Below the pieces are notes generated by a model, which did not search any database, was not told the origin of the DNA, and worked only from the letters and a program-made list of their open reading frames with translations. The position numbers and the translations under genes are program-made. A stretch of DNA of 58,341 bases, taken from positions 1 to 58,341 of the forward strand of contig NZ_JAINZZ010000049.1 of the NCBI RefSeq assembly GCF_019890725.1. The letters run 5' to 3'. Of the stretch, positions 40,033 through 47,832 are shown piece by piece. Source of the DNA: Actinacidiphila acidipaludis. GTDB lineage: Bacteria > Actinomycetota > Actinomycetes > Streptomycetales > Streptomycetaceae. The stretch's first letter is position 1. Every line of letters begins with the position of its first letter.

Positions 40033-41217
40033 TCAGGCCACCGCGTCCGCCGAACGATCCACGTCGCTGCCCGCTCCTCCGGGCCCCCGGCCCTTCCTCG
40101 TCCGTGCCCCCTTGGCCTTGCGGGCGGCCGTCGCCCTGGCCAGTTCGAACGCCGCAAGGGGCTGGGGCGCGTCGGTCCACGGCTCCGCACCGCACCAGCG
40201 CCCGATCAGCCGGAACTGCTCCAGTGCCGCGTCGTGCAGGCCGGCGTCGCCCAGGTAGTACGCCAGCAGATGGCGCAGCGGCGGCAGGCGTTCGTCGCCG
40301 GCCGGGACGGAACGCAGCGACACCGCGACCCGCCGGAGCAGCGCCCTGGCCTCGCGGGAGAACCCGACCCGGCCGTGGCGCGCTTCGAGCTCGCGGAGCG
40401 CGTGGACGTACGTCGCGGCCAGCGGGCTGCCCTCGGGAGCGCGCTCGACGGCCCGCTTGGCGAACTCGAGCATCGCGGCGTCCGAACCCGCCCACTTGGC
40501 GCACCAGAACTGCAGGGCCTGCCAGTGGGCCACGTAGTGGTGCGGTGCCCGGGCGACCAGACCGGACCACAGCTCGTCGAACGTGCGCGGTGAGTACTGG
40601 GCACCGCGGGCCGCGGTGATCATCACGACCCATGGGCCCGGGTTCTCCCGCCCCAGCGGAACCGCCTGCCGCGCCGCCTCGATCGCCGCGGGCAGCAGCG
40701 CCCTGAACTGCGCCATGCGAGGTGCCGGTACCTGGGAGGCGTAGCCGCTGCCGCGGACCTCCCACGCCTGGTGCACCAGCAGCAGCGCGTGCAGCGTGGC
40801 GGCGTCGCAGTTGCCGGGCTCGGCCAGGCGCCACGCGTCGACCCAGGCGCTGCCGGAGCGCGAGATCTCCTGGAGCAGCTCGACGCGCGACCACCGCTCG
40901 TCCCAGTCGTGGCCCGCCGCCTCCACGTAGGCCGCGGCCGGACGCCAGTCCTTCTCCCGGCACGCATCCGCGAGCGCGTGCATTTCCTTGCGGCGGTAGA
41001 CCGGCAGCGGCGGTCCCGACCGCCTGGCGTCGAGTTCGTCCCGGGGCGGCAGTCCGTACGCGGCCGGGTCGAACCGGAACCGCGCCCAGAGGGCGGCCGG
41101 GGTGAGCGGGTGCGTCCAGCGCGTCAACGACGCGCGGTGCGCGCGGAGTACAGCCCAGACGCGGCGGTTCAGCAGAACGGGCACGAGCAGCAGCGTCAGG
41201 GGGAGAACGTGGATCAC
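40033..41217 (-). CDS. Hypothetical protein with N-terminal membrane segment and TPR-like helices
   Basis: A 394-residue protein. The GTG at 41217 gives VIHVLPLTLLLVPVLLNRRV, a hydrophobic anchor, followed by an alpha-helical domain (KEMHALADACREKDWRPAAAYV; SRVELLQEISRSGSAWVDAW; LHALLLVHQAWEVRGSGYA) resembling tetratricopeptide-type arrays. The C-terminal 40 residues are Arg/Lys/Gly/Ala-rich. AGGA lies 7 bp upstream of the GTG; a longer reading to 41349 is not protein-like. I recognise it only as a streptomycete hypothetical protein. Confidence 0.8.
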   Translation of the reverse strand: MIHVLPLTLLLVPVLLNRRVWAVLRAHRASLTRWTHPLTPAALWARFRFDPAAYGLPPRDELDARRSGPPLPVYRRKEMHALADACREKDWRPAAAYVEAAGHDWDERWSRVELLQEISRSGSAWVDAWRLAEPGNCDAATLHALLLVHQAWEVRGSGYASQVPAPRMAQFRALLPAAIEAARQAVPLGRENPGPWVVMITAARGAQYSPRTFDELWSGLVARAPHHYVAHWQALQFWCAKWAGSDAAMLEFAKRAVERAPEGSPLAATYVHALRELEARHGRVGFSREARALLRRVAVSLRSVPAGDERLPPLRHLLAYYLGDAGLHDAALEQFRLIGRWCGAEPWTDAPQPLAAFELARATAARKAKGARTRKGRGPGGAGSDVDRSADAVA

Positions 41218-41455
41218 AGGCGGATCCTGACCGAGATCGTCCACCGAGAGCAAGGCTCTGGCCTGTGGGTGTCGCATCGGGCAGCGGTGACCCTGGCGGG
41301 CAGCCGGCCGGCCGGCGCCTTGACGGCGTGCAGCGCCACCTGCGCACACACCCGCAGCCGAGGCCCGGTCCTGCGGCCGTCGGCCATCGTCTTCAGCCGC
41401 AAGGGAGCTCGGGTCTCGTGGCGGTCAGCGGGCGCCCGAGCCTGGACTGACCGGA

Positions 41456-42181
41456 TCACTCCGTCACGGGCAGGCATTCGGCGAGCAGGCCGACGACATC
41501 GCGCCAGGCTCGCTGTGCGTGCCGTGGGTGGTAGCCGACGCCGGGGACTGTGGGGTGGTCGACCGGCGGGTGGTGGAAGGCGTGCAACGCGCCGCCGTAG
41601 ACCACGAGGCGCCAGTCGACGCCCGCGGCCTGCATCTCAGCGGTGAACGTGTCCCGTTGCGCCGGCGTCATGATCGGGTCCTCCGACCCGACTCCTGCCC
41701 ACACCGGGCAGCGAATGCGCGCCGTCTCGCCCGGTCGGCCCGTGGTCGTTGCGTTCACTGTGCCGATCGCGCGCAGGCTGACCCCATCACGCCCGAGCTC
41801 CAGCGCGATGGCGCCCCCGGTGCCGTAACCGACGGCGGCGATCCGGTCGGGGTCGGTCCGCGGTTCGGCGCGCAACACGTCGAGCGCCGCATGGCCGATG
41901 CCCCGCATCCGGTCGGGGTCAGCGAGCAGCGGCATGCAACGGGCCAGCATCTCCTCGGGGTCACCCAAATAGCGCCCGCCGTGAAGGTCGAAGGCCAGCG
42001 CCACGTACCCCAGTTCGGCGAGCGCATCGGCCCGGCGGCGCTCGACGTCGCTGAGCCCCATGCCCTCCGGCCCGAGCAGCACCCCGGGCCGCCGGTCGGC
42101 ACCGGCCGGGAGCGCGAGGTGCCCGATCATCGTCAGACCGTCGGCGGAGTACTCGACCGTACGCGTCGTCATCGTCGTCAT
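41456..42181 (-). CDS. Dienelactone hydrolase family protein lacking the nucleophile
   Basis: A 241-residue alpha/beta-hydrolase of the DLH family. The fold is clear (PGVLLGPEGMGLSD, LAFDLHGGRYLGDP), and the acid and base are in VGSEDPIMTP and GALHAFHHP. However, the nucleophile elbow, GYCFGG in active members, reads GYGTGG with Gly120 in place of Cys (or Ser). The protein may bind rather than hydrolyse a lactone or sugar, or use another residue. The tail GVGYHPRHAQRAWRDVV is typical. It converges on no gene; the nearest neighbour is the glycosyltransferase 97 bp away. Confidence 0.85.
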   Translation of the reverse strand: MTTMTTRTVEYSADGLTMIGHLALPAGADRRPGVLLGPEGMGLSDVERRRADALAELGYVALAFDLHGGRYLGDPEEMLARCMPLLADPDRMRGIGHAALDVLRAEPRTDPDRIAAVGYGTGGAIALELGRDGVSLRAIGTVNATTTGRPGETARIRCPVWAGVGSEDPIMTPAQRDTFTAEMQAAGVDWRLVVYGGALHAFHHPPVDHPTVPGVGYHPRHAQRAWRDVVGLLAECLPVTE

Positions 42182-42278
42182 GAGACTGGACCGTAGTGAT
42201 CGTCGAGCCCGGTCCGGCCGGTGTTCACCGCCGGCAGAACAGCGCGGGTGCCTCTCTGGATCCTCATGTTCCGAGGTC

Positions 42279-43559
42279 TCAGCGGCGCCTGGCGGTCCGC
42301 GCTGAACCGGCGTCCGCCGCCATGCGGTCGATCGCCTCGCGCACCGGCCGCACGCCGTCCTCCGCGCGGATCCGTTCCGCGAGGGCGCGTGCCCGGAGGG
42401 CGTACGAGGGGTCGTCGATCGCCCGGCGGAGGGCCGTGGCCAGAGCGCCGGTGGTCAGGGAGCGCAGCGGGAGCGACCGGGGTGCGACGCCGAGGGACGT
42501 CAGCCGCCGGGCCCAGAAGGCGGCGTCTAACTGGATCGGGACCGGCACCGCGGGCACTCCGGCCCGCAGGCCCGCTGCCGTCGTCCCGGCGCCCGAGTGG
42601 TGGACGACCGCCGCCATCCGCCGGAAGAGCAGGTCGTGCGGGACGTCCCCGACCACCAGCATTTCGTCGCCGTCCGCGCGCAGTCCGCTCCAGCCCTGCT
42701 GGATCACGCCGCGCACCCCGGCCGCCCGCAGCGCCCGCACCACGGTGGCGCTCAGCTTCCCAGGGTCCGGGACCGTCGCACTGCCCAGCCCCACGTAGAC
42801 CGGCGGCGGTCCGGTGGCGAGGAAGTCCTCGACGGCCTGCGGCAGTTGCGCGCCGGGGGCGTGCTGCGGCCACCAGTATCCGGTGACGTTCAGACCCGCG
42901 CGCCAGTCGGCGGGGCGCGGCACCACACGGGGGCTGAAACCGTGGAAGACCGGCCAGTCCGCCCGCTCCATCGTCCGCCGGTGGGCGCGGACGCCCTGGC
43001 GCGGCAGCCCGAACCGGGAGCGCAACGCGCGGCAGGCGCCGGGGAAGACGAGGTCGAGGCACCCGTTGACGGCGGCCGCGGACAGGCGGTTGGCGGGTGT
43101 GCCCCAGGAGCCCGCGCCGAGCATCGGTGAGGCGAACTCCCGTGTGCCGGCCAGCGGTTGCAGGTAGACGCCCATGCTCGGCACGCCGCGCCCCTCCGCG
43201 ATCACCTGGCCGAGCGGCGCCACCGCGCCGTTGAGCAGCAGCAGTTCGCAGTCGCCGGCCGCGTCGGCGAGGGCTTCGGCGAGATCACCGACCAGCGAGC
43301 GGGCCAGCCGGACGAGCCGGGTGAACTTGCCCGCCGGGCTCCGGCTGCGGTGCAGCCCCCGGCCGGCCTGCGACGCCAACTCGGCGCGGGGGTCGACCGG
43401 GACGGGGTGGAAGCCGACGCCCGCCGCGCGCACGAGCGGAGCGAACCGCTCGTGCGTCACGATCGTCACCTCGTGTCCCGCCTGGACGAGCCCGTGCCCC
43501 AGCCCGGTGTACGGCGCGACATCGCCCCGCGAACCCGCCGTCATGATTGCCACACGCAC
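42279..43559 (-). CDS. GT1-family glycosyltransferase
   Basis: A 426-residue UDP-glycosyltransferase-like enzyme. It begins VRVAIMTAGSRGDVAPYTGLGHGLVQAGHEVTIVTHE (in parts) and ends with VPHDLLFRRMAAVVHHSGAGTTAAGLRAGVP, AVPVPIQLDAAFWARRL, the nucleotide-sugar donor site of sterol- and macrolide-type GT1 enzymes. It should glycosylate a lipophilic acceptor, whose identity is unknown. GTG at 43559 begins the fold. One TTA codon (344, in IQLDAA) at 42530 implies bldA-dependent expression. No biosynthetic cluster surrounds it. Confidence 0.9.
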   Translation of the reverse strand: MRVAIMTAGSRGDVAPYTGLGHGLVQAGHEVTIVTHERFAPLVRAAGVGFHPVPVDPRAELASQAGRGLHRSRSPAGKFTRLVRLARSLVGDLAEALADAAGDCELLLLNGAVAPLGQVIAEGRGVPSMGVYLQPLAGTREFASPMLGAGSWGTPANRLSAAAVNGCLDLVFPGACRALRSRFGLPRQGVRAHRRTMERADWPVFHGFSPRVVPRPADWRAGLNVTGYWWPQHAPGAQLPQAVEDFLATGPPPVYVGLGSATVPDPGKLSATVVRALRAAGVRGVIQQGWSGLRADGDEMLVVGDVPHDLLFRRMAAVVHHSGAGTTAAGLRAGVPAVPVPIQLDAAFWARRLTSLGVAPRSLPLRSLTTGALATALRRAIDDPSYALRARALAERIRAEDGVRPVREAIDRMAADAGSARTARRR

Positions 43560-43875
43560 GGTGATCAGTATGCCCGCGGCTCGCGCCGCCGACGTGGGGT
43601 TTCCCGCCGACGGCGGGCGTTGTCGCCCATCCGGCCCGTCCCCGGGCCTCGGGTCGGCGAGCGTGTCCGGGCAGGCGGCCGGCGCCCGCATGCACGTCAG
43701 GCCCAGGACCGGTCCGAGGCTGACCGGCCCCGCCTCCCGTACCCCTGATTCGTGCGGCTCGTGCCATGAGGGGGAGGGGCGCTCTCCGGCCTCTGTCGCC
43801 TCGGCGGGCAGGCGTCGAAGCGGGGGCCGGCGGGCTGCGGGGTGTGGGGGCCGGCGGCGTGGCGGGGGTCGCGTG

Positions 43876-43891
43876 TTCGAATTATGTTCGA
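43876..43891. promoter_or_regulatory. SOS-box-like motif
   Basis: TTCGAATTATGTTCGA at 43876-43891 resembles the actinobacterial LexA box (TCGAAC, 4 bp, GTTCGA) but the spacing is one base short. It is also a near direct repeat of TGTTCGA. It lies 31-46 bp upstream of the Y-family polymerase relative. Confidence 0.45.
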
Positions 43892-43921
43892 GTAGGGTGA
43901 GGGGGACGCGGGAGGTGGCTG

Positions 43922-44926
43922 GTGACGACATCGCGGCAGGCCGGACCGGCAGGCGCGCACGTGCTGCATGTGCGCTGCCGGCCGGGGACGGACGAGGCCT
44001 CGTACCGTGCGCTGCTGGCGCTGATCTGCGACATCTCGCCGGTTCTCCAGGTGCTGCCGCCGTCCGCCGCGCTGGTCGACGTCGCCGGCGCCCTGCGGTA
44101 CTGGGACGCGTCCCCGTACGATCTGGCGCAGCGGATCCGGGTCCGCGCGCTGGCTCATCTCGACGTCGACGTCCGCATCGGCGTGGGCCCCACCTGGACG
44201 GTCGCCGCGATCGCCTCCAAGGGGCCGGTGCCGGTCACCGTCGTCGCCCCCGGGCAGGTCCGCGGCTTCCTCGACCCGCTGCCGGTCGAGATGCTGCACG
44301 GCATCGGCCCGGTCCAGGCTCGCCAGCTGACCTCCTTCGGCCTGCGCACCATCGGCGCGCTGGCCGCGGTTCCGGAGGCGACGGTCCAGCGGATCCTCGG
44401 CGGCCGGGCCGGGCGGCTGGTGCGCGACCGGGCCCGCGGCATCGACCCGCGGCCCGTCACCCCCACCGGTCTGCCCAGCACCACCAGCGAGCGGCGGGTG
44501 TTCGACGCCGACACGCTCGACCCGGACGTGATGCGCGCCGCGCTGCTGGAGACCGCGGTGGTCCTCGGCGACCGGCTGCGCAAGCGCGGCCAGATCGCGA
44601 CCGGGCTCACCCTGGAGGTCGCGCTCGCCGGCGGCTCCACCCTCAACCGCACCCGGCGGCTGCCCGAACCCTCCCATCACACCGACGACCTGCGCGTCGG
44701 CCTCTACACCATGTTCGAAGCCCTGCACCTGCAGCGGGCGCGCATCCGCGGCATCACGGTCACCGCCGACCGGCTCGCCGCGGCCGGCACCGCGGGCGGG
44801 CAGATCAGCCTGGACCGGGTGCGGGAGTCCCGGCTGCGCGCGGAACCGGTGATGGACAAGGTGAACGCCAAGTTCGGGCCCGGCGCGGTGCGGCCCGCCA
44901 CCCTGGCCTGGCGCAAGGCCGGCTGA
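43922..44926 (+). CDS. Truncated Y-family DNA polymerase relative (no catalytic half)
   Basis: A 334-residue protein homologous to the C-terminal two thirds of Y-family polymerases. The palm begins at LLALICDISPVLQVLPPSAALVDVAG, where the active-site SxDE of DinB is PSAA (Asp and Glu lost). The first metal-binding Asp and the fingers are absent. The thumb (PVEMLHGIGPVQARQLTSFGLRTIGALAAVPE) and little-finger region (VFDADTLDPDVMRAALLET; LTLEVALAGGSTLNRTRRL) remain. Like ImuB it could be a non-catalytic adaptor for the clamp, but no ImuA or DnaE2 gene is adjacent. GGGAGG precedes the GTG at 43922. A SOS-like motif lies upstream. Confidence 0.85.
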   Translation: MTTSRQAGPAGAHVLHVRCRPGTDEASYRALLALICDISPVLQVLPPSAALVDVAGALRYWDASPYDLAQRIRVRALAHLDVDVRIGVGPTWTVAAIASKGPVPVTVVAPGQVRGFLDPLPVEMLHGIGPVQARQLTSFGLRTIGALAAVPEATVQRILGGRAGRLVRDRARGIDPRPVTPTGLPSTTSERRVFDADTLDPDVMRAALLETAVVLGDRLRKRGQIATGLTLEVALAGGSTLNRTRRLPEPSHHTDDLRVGLYTMFEALHLQRARIRGITVTADRLAAAGTAGGQISLDRVRESRLRAEPVMDKVNAKFGPGAVRPATLAWRKAG

Positions 44927-44992
44927 CCCGCAGGGCGGGCCGGCGCCCCCCGACCGGCCGCCTCCCGACCGGCCTCCCGCCCGGCCGGCCTC

Positions 44993-46516
44993 CTAACCGA
45001 CCTCCTCCCGCAGGCGCGGGAACAGCGGCCGGGCCACCGGCAACCGTCCGTCCACCGGCGTCAGCTGCGCGGCGATCCGCGCCGCCGCATCCGGCACGAA
45101 GGGCCGCAGCTCGTCCGCGAGCACACGGCACGCCGTGACCAGCGCGAGGAGCACACCGTCCAGCCGTGCCCCGGCCTCCGCGTCGCCGTGCCGTTCCGCC
45201 CGCGCCGACTCCCACGGCCGGACCGCGTCGACGCACCGGTTCGCCTCCTCCACGACACTCCACACCGCGCGAGTGGCACGGCGGAGGTCGAAGTCCGCCA
45301 ACGCCGCGTCGACCAGGGAGGGAACATCCGCGCAGACCTCCGTCAGCGCCGGCGCGACCGCCGCCGCCGGGCCGGACACCGGGACCGTCCCGCCGCGGAA
45401 GCGATGGACCATGGTCACCACCCGGTGGACGAGGTTGCCCAGCCCGCCGGCGAAGTCCGCGTCGGCGCGGGCCGCGAGCCGCTCGGGGGTGAAGTCGGCG
45501 TCCCCGACCCGCGGCACGTCCCGCAGCAGCCACCACCGCACCGCGTCCGTGCCGTACTCCGCCGCCAGCACGGCCGGGTCGACGGTGGCACCGCCGGACT
45601 TGCTGATCTTGCGGCCGCCGACGGTGAGGTAATCGTGCACCAGGACGTCGGTGGGCAGCGGCAGCCCGGCCGACAGCAGCATCGCCGGCCAGTACACGGC
45701 GTGGAAGCGGACCACGCCCTTGCCGACCAGATGGGTCCGGCGCCCGCCGTCCGCCCACCACCGTTCGTAGGCGGGGTCGCCGGTGCCGTACCCCAGGCTG
45801 GTGACGTAGTTGCCGAGCGCGTCCCACCACACGTAGACGACCTGGTCCGGGTCGTCGGGGACGGGGATGCCCCAGCCGCGGGCGCGGGCATGGGAGCGGG
45901 AGACGGAGAAGTCGTGCAGTCCGCTCTCGATCAAGGCCAGGACCTCGTTGCGGCGGACGGCGGGCTCGACGCGCAGCTCGCCGCTGGAGATCAGCCGGTG
46001 GAGGCGGTCGCCGTAGCGGGACAGCCGGAAGAACCAGTTCTCCTCCGCGACGAGCTGCGGCTCGGTGCCGTGCTCGGGACACAGCCCGTCGCTCAGCTCG
46101 CCGGGCGTGTAGAACTGCTCGCAGCCCACGCAGTAGAGGCCCTCGTACTCCTTGCGGTACAGGTCGCCGGCCGCGGTGCAGCGGCGCCACAGCCGTTCGA
46201 CCCCGATGCGGTGGCGGGGGTCGCTGCTGGTGCGGATGAAGTCGTCGAGGGAGAGCGCGAGAGGGTCGCGCAGCGCGGCGAACGCGTCGGCGTTGCGGTC
46301 GACGAACGACTGCACGTCGACGCCCGCCGCCTCGGCGGCCAGTACGTTCTTGAGCGAGTTGTCATCGGTGCCGCTCAGCAGCCGCACCTGTCCGCCCCGG
46401 TGGCGGTGGTGGCGGGCCAGGGCGTCGGCCTGGACCAGCTCCAGCGCGAAGCCGAGATGCGGGCGGGCGTTGACGTACGGAATGGTCGTGGTGATGAAGT
46501 GGCGTCGTGCGGTCAT
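44993..46516 (-). CDS. metG: Methionyl-tRNA synthetase
   Basis: A 507-residue class I methionyl-tRNA synthetase, charging tRNA-Met in the cytoplasm. The HIGH motif is PHLGF (residues 19-23), the zinc cysteines lie in LYCVGCEQFYTPGELSDGLC, and the KMSKS loop is RKISKSGG near 300. The anticodon-binding domain (NLVHRVVTMVHRFRGG; PWESARAERHG) ends the protein, and no C-terminal EMAP-like domain is present. The ATG at 46516 has AGGAGG 4-5 bp upstream. The sequence looks like the shorter, second MetRS type found in some actinobacteria. It is preceded by a candidate Met-Met leader peptide and attenuator. Confidence 0.95.
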   Translation of the reverse strand: MTARRHFITTTIPYVNARPHLGFALELVQADALARHHRHRGGQVRLLSGTDDNSLKNVLAAEAAGVDVQSFVDRNADAFAALRDPLALSLDDFIRTSSDPRHRIGVERLWRRCTAAGDLYRKEYEGLYCVGCEQFYTPGELSDGLCPEHGTEPQLVAEENWFFRLSRYGDRLHRLISSGELRVEPAVRRNEVLALIESGLHDFSVSRSHARARGWGIPVPDDPDQVVYVWWDALGNYVTSLGYGTGDPAYERWWADGGRRTHLVGKGVVRFHAVYWPAMLLSAGLPLPTDVLVHDYLTVGGRKISKSGGATVDPAVLAAEYGTDAVRWWLLRDVPRVGDADFTPERLAARADADFAGGLGNLVHRVVTMVHRFRGGTVPVSGPAAAVAPALTEVCADVPSLVDAALADFDLRRATRAVWSVVEEANRCVDAVRPWESARAERHGDAEAGARLDGVLLALVTACRVLADELRPFVPDAAARIAAQLTPVDGRLPVARPLFPRLREEVG

Positions 46517-46559
46517 CGGTCCTCCTGCCGGGCGGCGGGGCCGGTGACGTATCCACACG

Positions 46560-46585
46560 CCGAGGCCCCGTCCCCGGGGCCTCGG
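46560..46585 (-). terminator. Attenuator hairpin in the MetRS leader
   Basis: In the mRNA sense the stem is CCGAGGCCCC and GGGGCCTCGG (46585-46576 with 46569-46560) around a 6-nt loop. It lies 20 nt after the leader peptide stop and 44 bp before the metG start. The 5' arm contains GCCCCG, which can pair with CGGGGC of the preceding hairpin. Confidence 0.6.
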
Positions 46586-46603
46586 ATTCGTAACGCGTCC
46601 GTG

Positions 46604-46642
46604 CTCAGCAGCCCCGTCGACGGGGCATCATGCGGCGCTGAG
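46604..46642 (-). promoter_or_regulatory. Leader hairpin overlapping the Met codons (anti-attenuator)
   Basis: The upper stem GCCCCG-TCGA-CGGGGC (46611-46626) is closed by a lower CTCAGC/GCTGAG stem (46604-46609 with 46637-46642). The two adjacent Met codons of the leader peptide lie in the internal loop on the 5' side, so a ribosome stalled there would open it. Confidence 0.55.
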
Positions 46643-46658
46643 GCGAAGGCGTGATCAT
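46605..46658 (-). CDS. Candidate leader peptide with tandem Met codons
   Basis: A 17-codon open frame in the MetRS leader reads MITPSPQRRMMPRRRGC then TGA. It contains two consecutive Met codons (besides the start), a bias expected for a leader peptide that senses charged tRNA-Met. A TACCCT -10-like hexamer at 46670-46665 is followed by 6 bases and the ATG, so the transcript may begin at the start codon (leaderless). The frame ends within the hairpin system before metG. It is too short for statistics; the assignment is from position, content and structure. Confidence 0.5.
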   Translation of the reverse strand: MITPSPQRRMMPRRRGC

Positions 46659-46831
46659 GGCCCGAGGGTAACAACGGGGAGCTCGTGCGGCACGTGAATT
46701 AGCCGTAACGCGGCGCGGCGGCCCTGCCGTCTCGCCGCAGACCGAGCGCGCCTGCGCCCGGGAGGGACCGTGCGGTCCCGGCACCCGCCCGGCACGTCCC
46801 GGAAGGACCGCCGGGCGGGCGGGGCCCCGCG
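46659..46831. other. Intergenic stretch between leader promoter and phospholipase remnant
   Basis: The segment carries the TACCCT -10-like element (46665-46670) and otherwise only GC-rich sequence, with no gene or clear repeat recognised. It separates the metG transcript from the minus-strand end of the pseudogene. Confidence 0.4.
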
Positions 46832-47560
46832 TCAGGTGCGGGGGCGGTGGCCGCGCTCCTGGCGGGGCGCGGTCTGCCGGGCCGGCACCGTCGGCAGCGG
46901 CAGATGCGCGGCCTGGTACTGGGCGAGGTTGTAGCGCGACCCGGTCTGTGGCAGATCGGGGGCGCTCCGGCGCGGCTCGGACATACGCAGCGCCGAGGTC
47001 AGGTCACCGGTGACGCGGCGGCGCCACTCGCTGATGTTCGGCTCCGCCACACCGGTCACCCGCTCCAGGAACTGCAGCACGGAGGTGTGGTCGAACGTCT
47101 CGGAGGCGACCCAGCCGCCCACCGTCCACGGCGAGATGATCACGCACGGCACCCGGAAGCCCAGGCCCACCGGGAGGTTGCCGCCGGGGATGAGCGGGCT
47201 GCCCGGCTTCGCCGCCTGGCACTGCCGCATGTTGGCGATCACGGCCAGCCCGGTGGGGCCGCCGCCGGGGCCGGACGACGGCTCGTGGTAGATCTTCCAG
47301 CTCACGCCGGCCGCCTCGAGACGCTCGGGGTACGTCGTCCACGAGTAGGTGTTCTTGGCGGCGCCGTTGTCCAGCGCGGGGCCGCCGGCGAGGCCGTCCG
47401 GGTCGATCGTCCCGGTCATGTGCATGTACCGGTTCGGTGCGTCGGGCCCATGACGGAGCAGTGGTAGGCGTCGCACACGTGAAGGCGTCGGCCAGCGCGT
47501 AGTGGAACGGGAGGTCGTCGCGCGTCAGGTAGTTCCCTTCGCGGGCGCGCTGTCGCAGGC
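46832..47560 (-). pseudogene. Phospholipase C/alkaline-phosphatase-like gene, 5'-truncated and frameshifted
   Basis: The minus strand from about 47560 reads REGNYLTRDDLPFHYALADAFT, shifts frame to VCDAYHCSVM, shifts again to GPDAPNRYMHMTGTIDPDG, and then stays open to LPTVPARQTAPRQERGHRPRT with stop at 46832. These pieces are consecutive parts of the phosphoesterase (phospholipase C) family, whose intact members are over 450 residues with a signal peptide. Two single-base deletions (near 47482 and 47449) break the frame, and the N-terminal half, including the metal-binding start, is missing. It is not a functional gene. Confidence 0.8.
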
Positions 47561-47779
47561 GTGCGGGAGCACCGACAGGGACGGGCGGGGGAGGGCAGGG
47601 AAAGACTGCTCGACGTCCGGCACCCGCCGGGTGACCACTAGATGGCCGCTACAAGAAGAAGCCCGAACTCGCCGAGGCCGAGGCCTGTCTGACGTCGCCT
47701 CAGCTCGGGCGTTGCGTGCGGTTGCGTGCCGACATGCGCGGCTGTGTCCCCGCGTCGTCCGGACGATGGGGTCACGGAA

Positions 47780-47813
47780 ATTGCCGTTCCGGCAATCTTG
47801 CCGGTTCAGCAAT
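47780..47813. promoter_or_regulatory. Tandem TetR operators
   Basis: ATTGCCGTTCCGGCAAT at 47780-47796 has perfect 7-bp arms. It is followed directly by a second 17-bp copy at 47797-47813 (13 of 17 bases identical). TATTCT at 47813-47818 is a possible -10 element, so the repressor would block its own promoter. Confidence 0.65.
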
Positions 47814-47832
47814 ATTCTCCTAGGGTGCCGGT

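Noticed and set aside
43876..43891. Exact LexA box
   Set aside because: The half-sites are one base too close for the actinobacterial consensus; it is listed only as SOS-like.
46560..46680. T-box riboswitch before MetRS
   Set aside because: No T-box sequence (the conserved AGGGUGGNACCGCG-like element) or specifier stem with a bulged ATG was recognised; the leader peptide with Met codons is the better explanation.
47667..47710. Terminator-like inverted repeat GCCCGAACT/AGCTCGGGC
   Set aside because: The arms are imperfect and separated by 25 bp, and no gene ends there.
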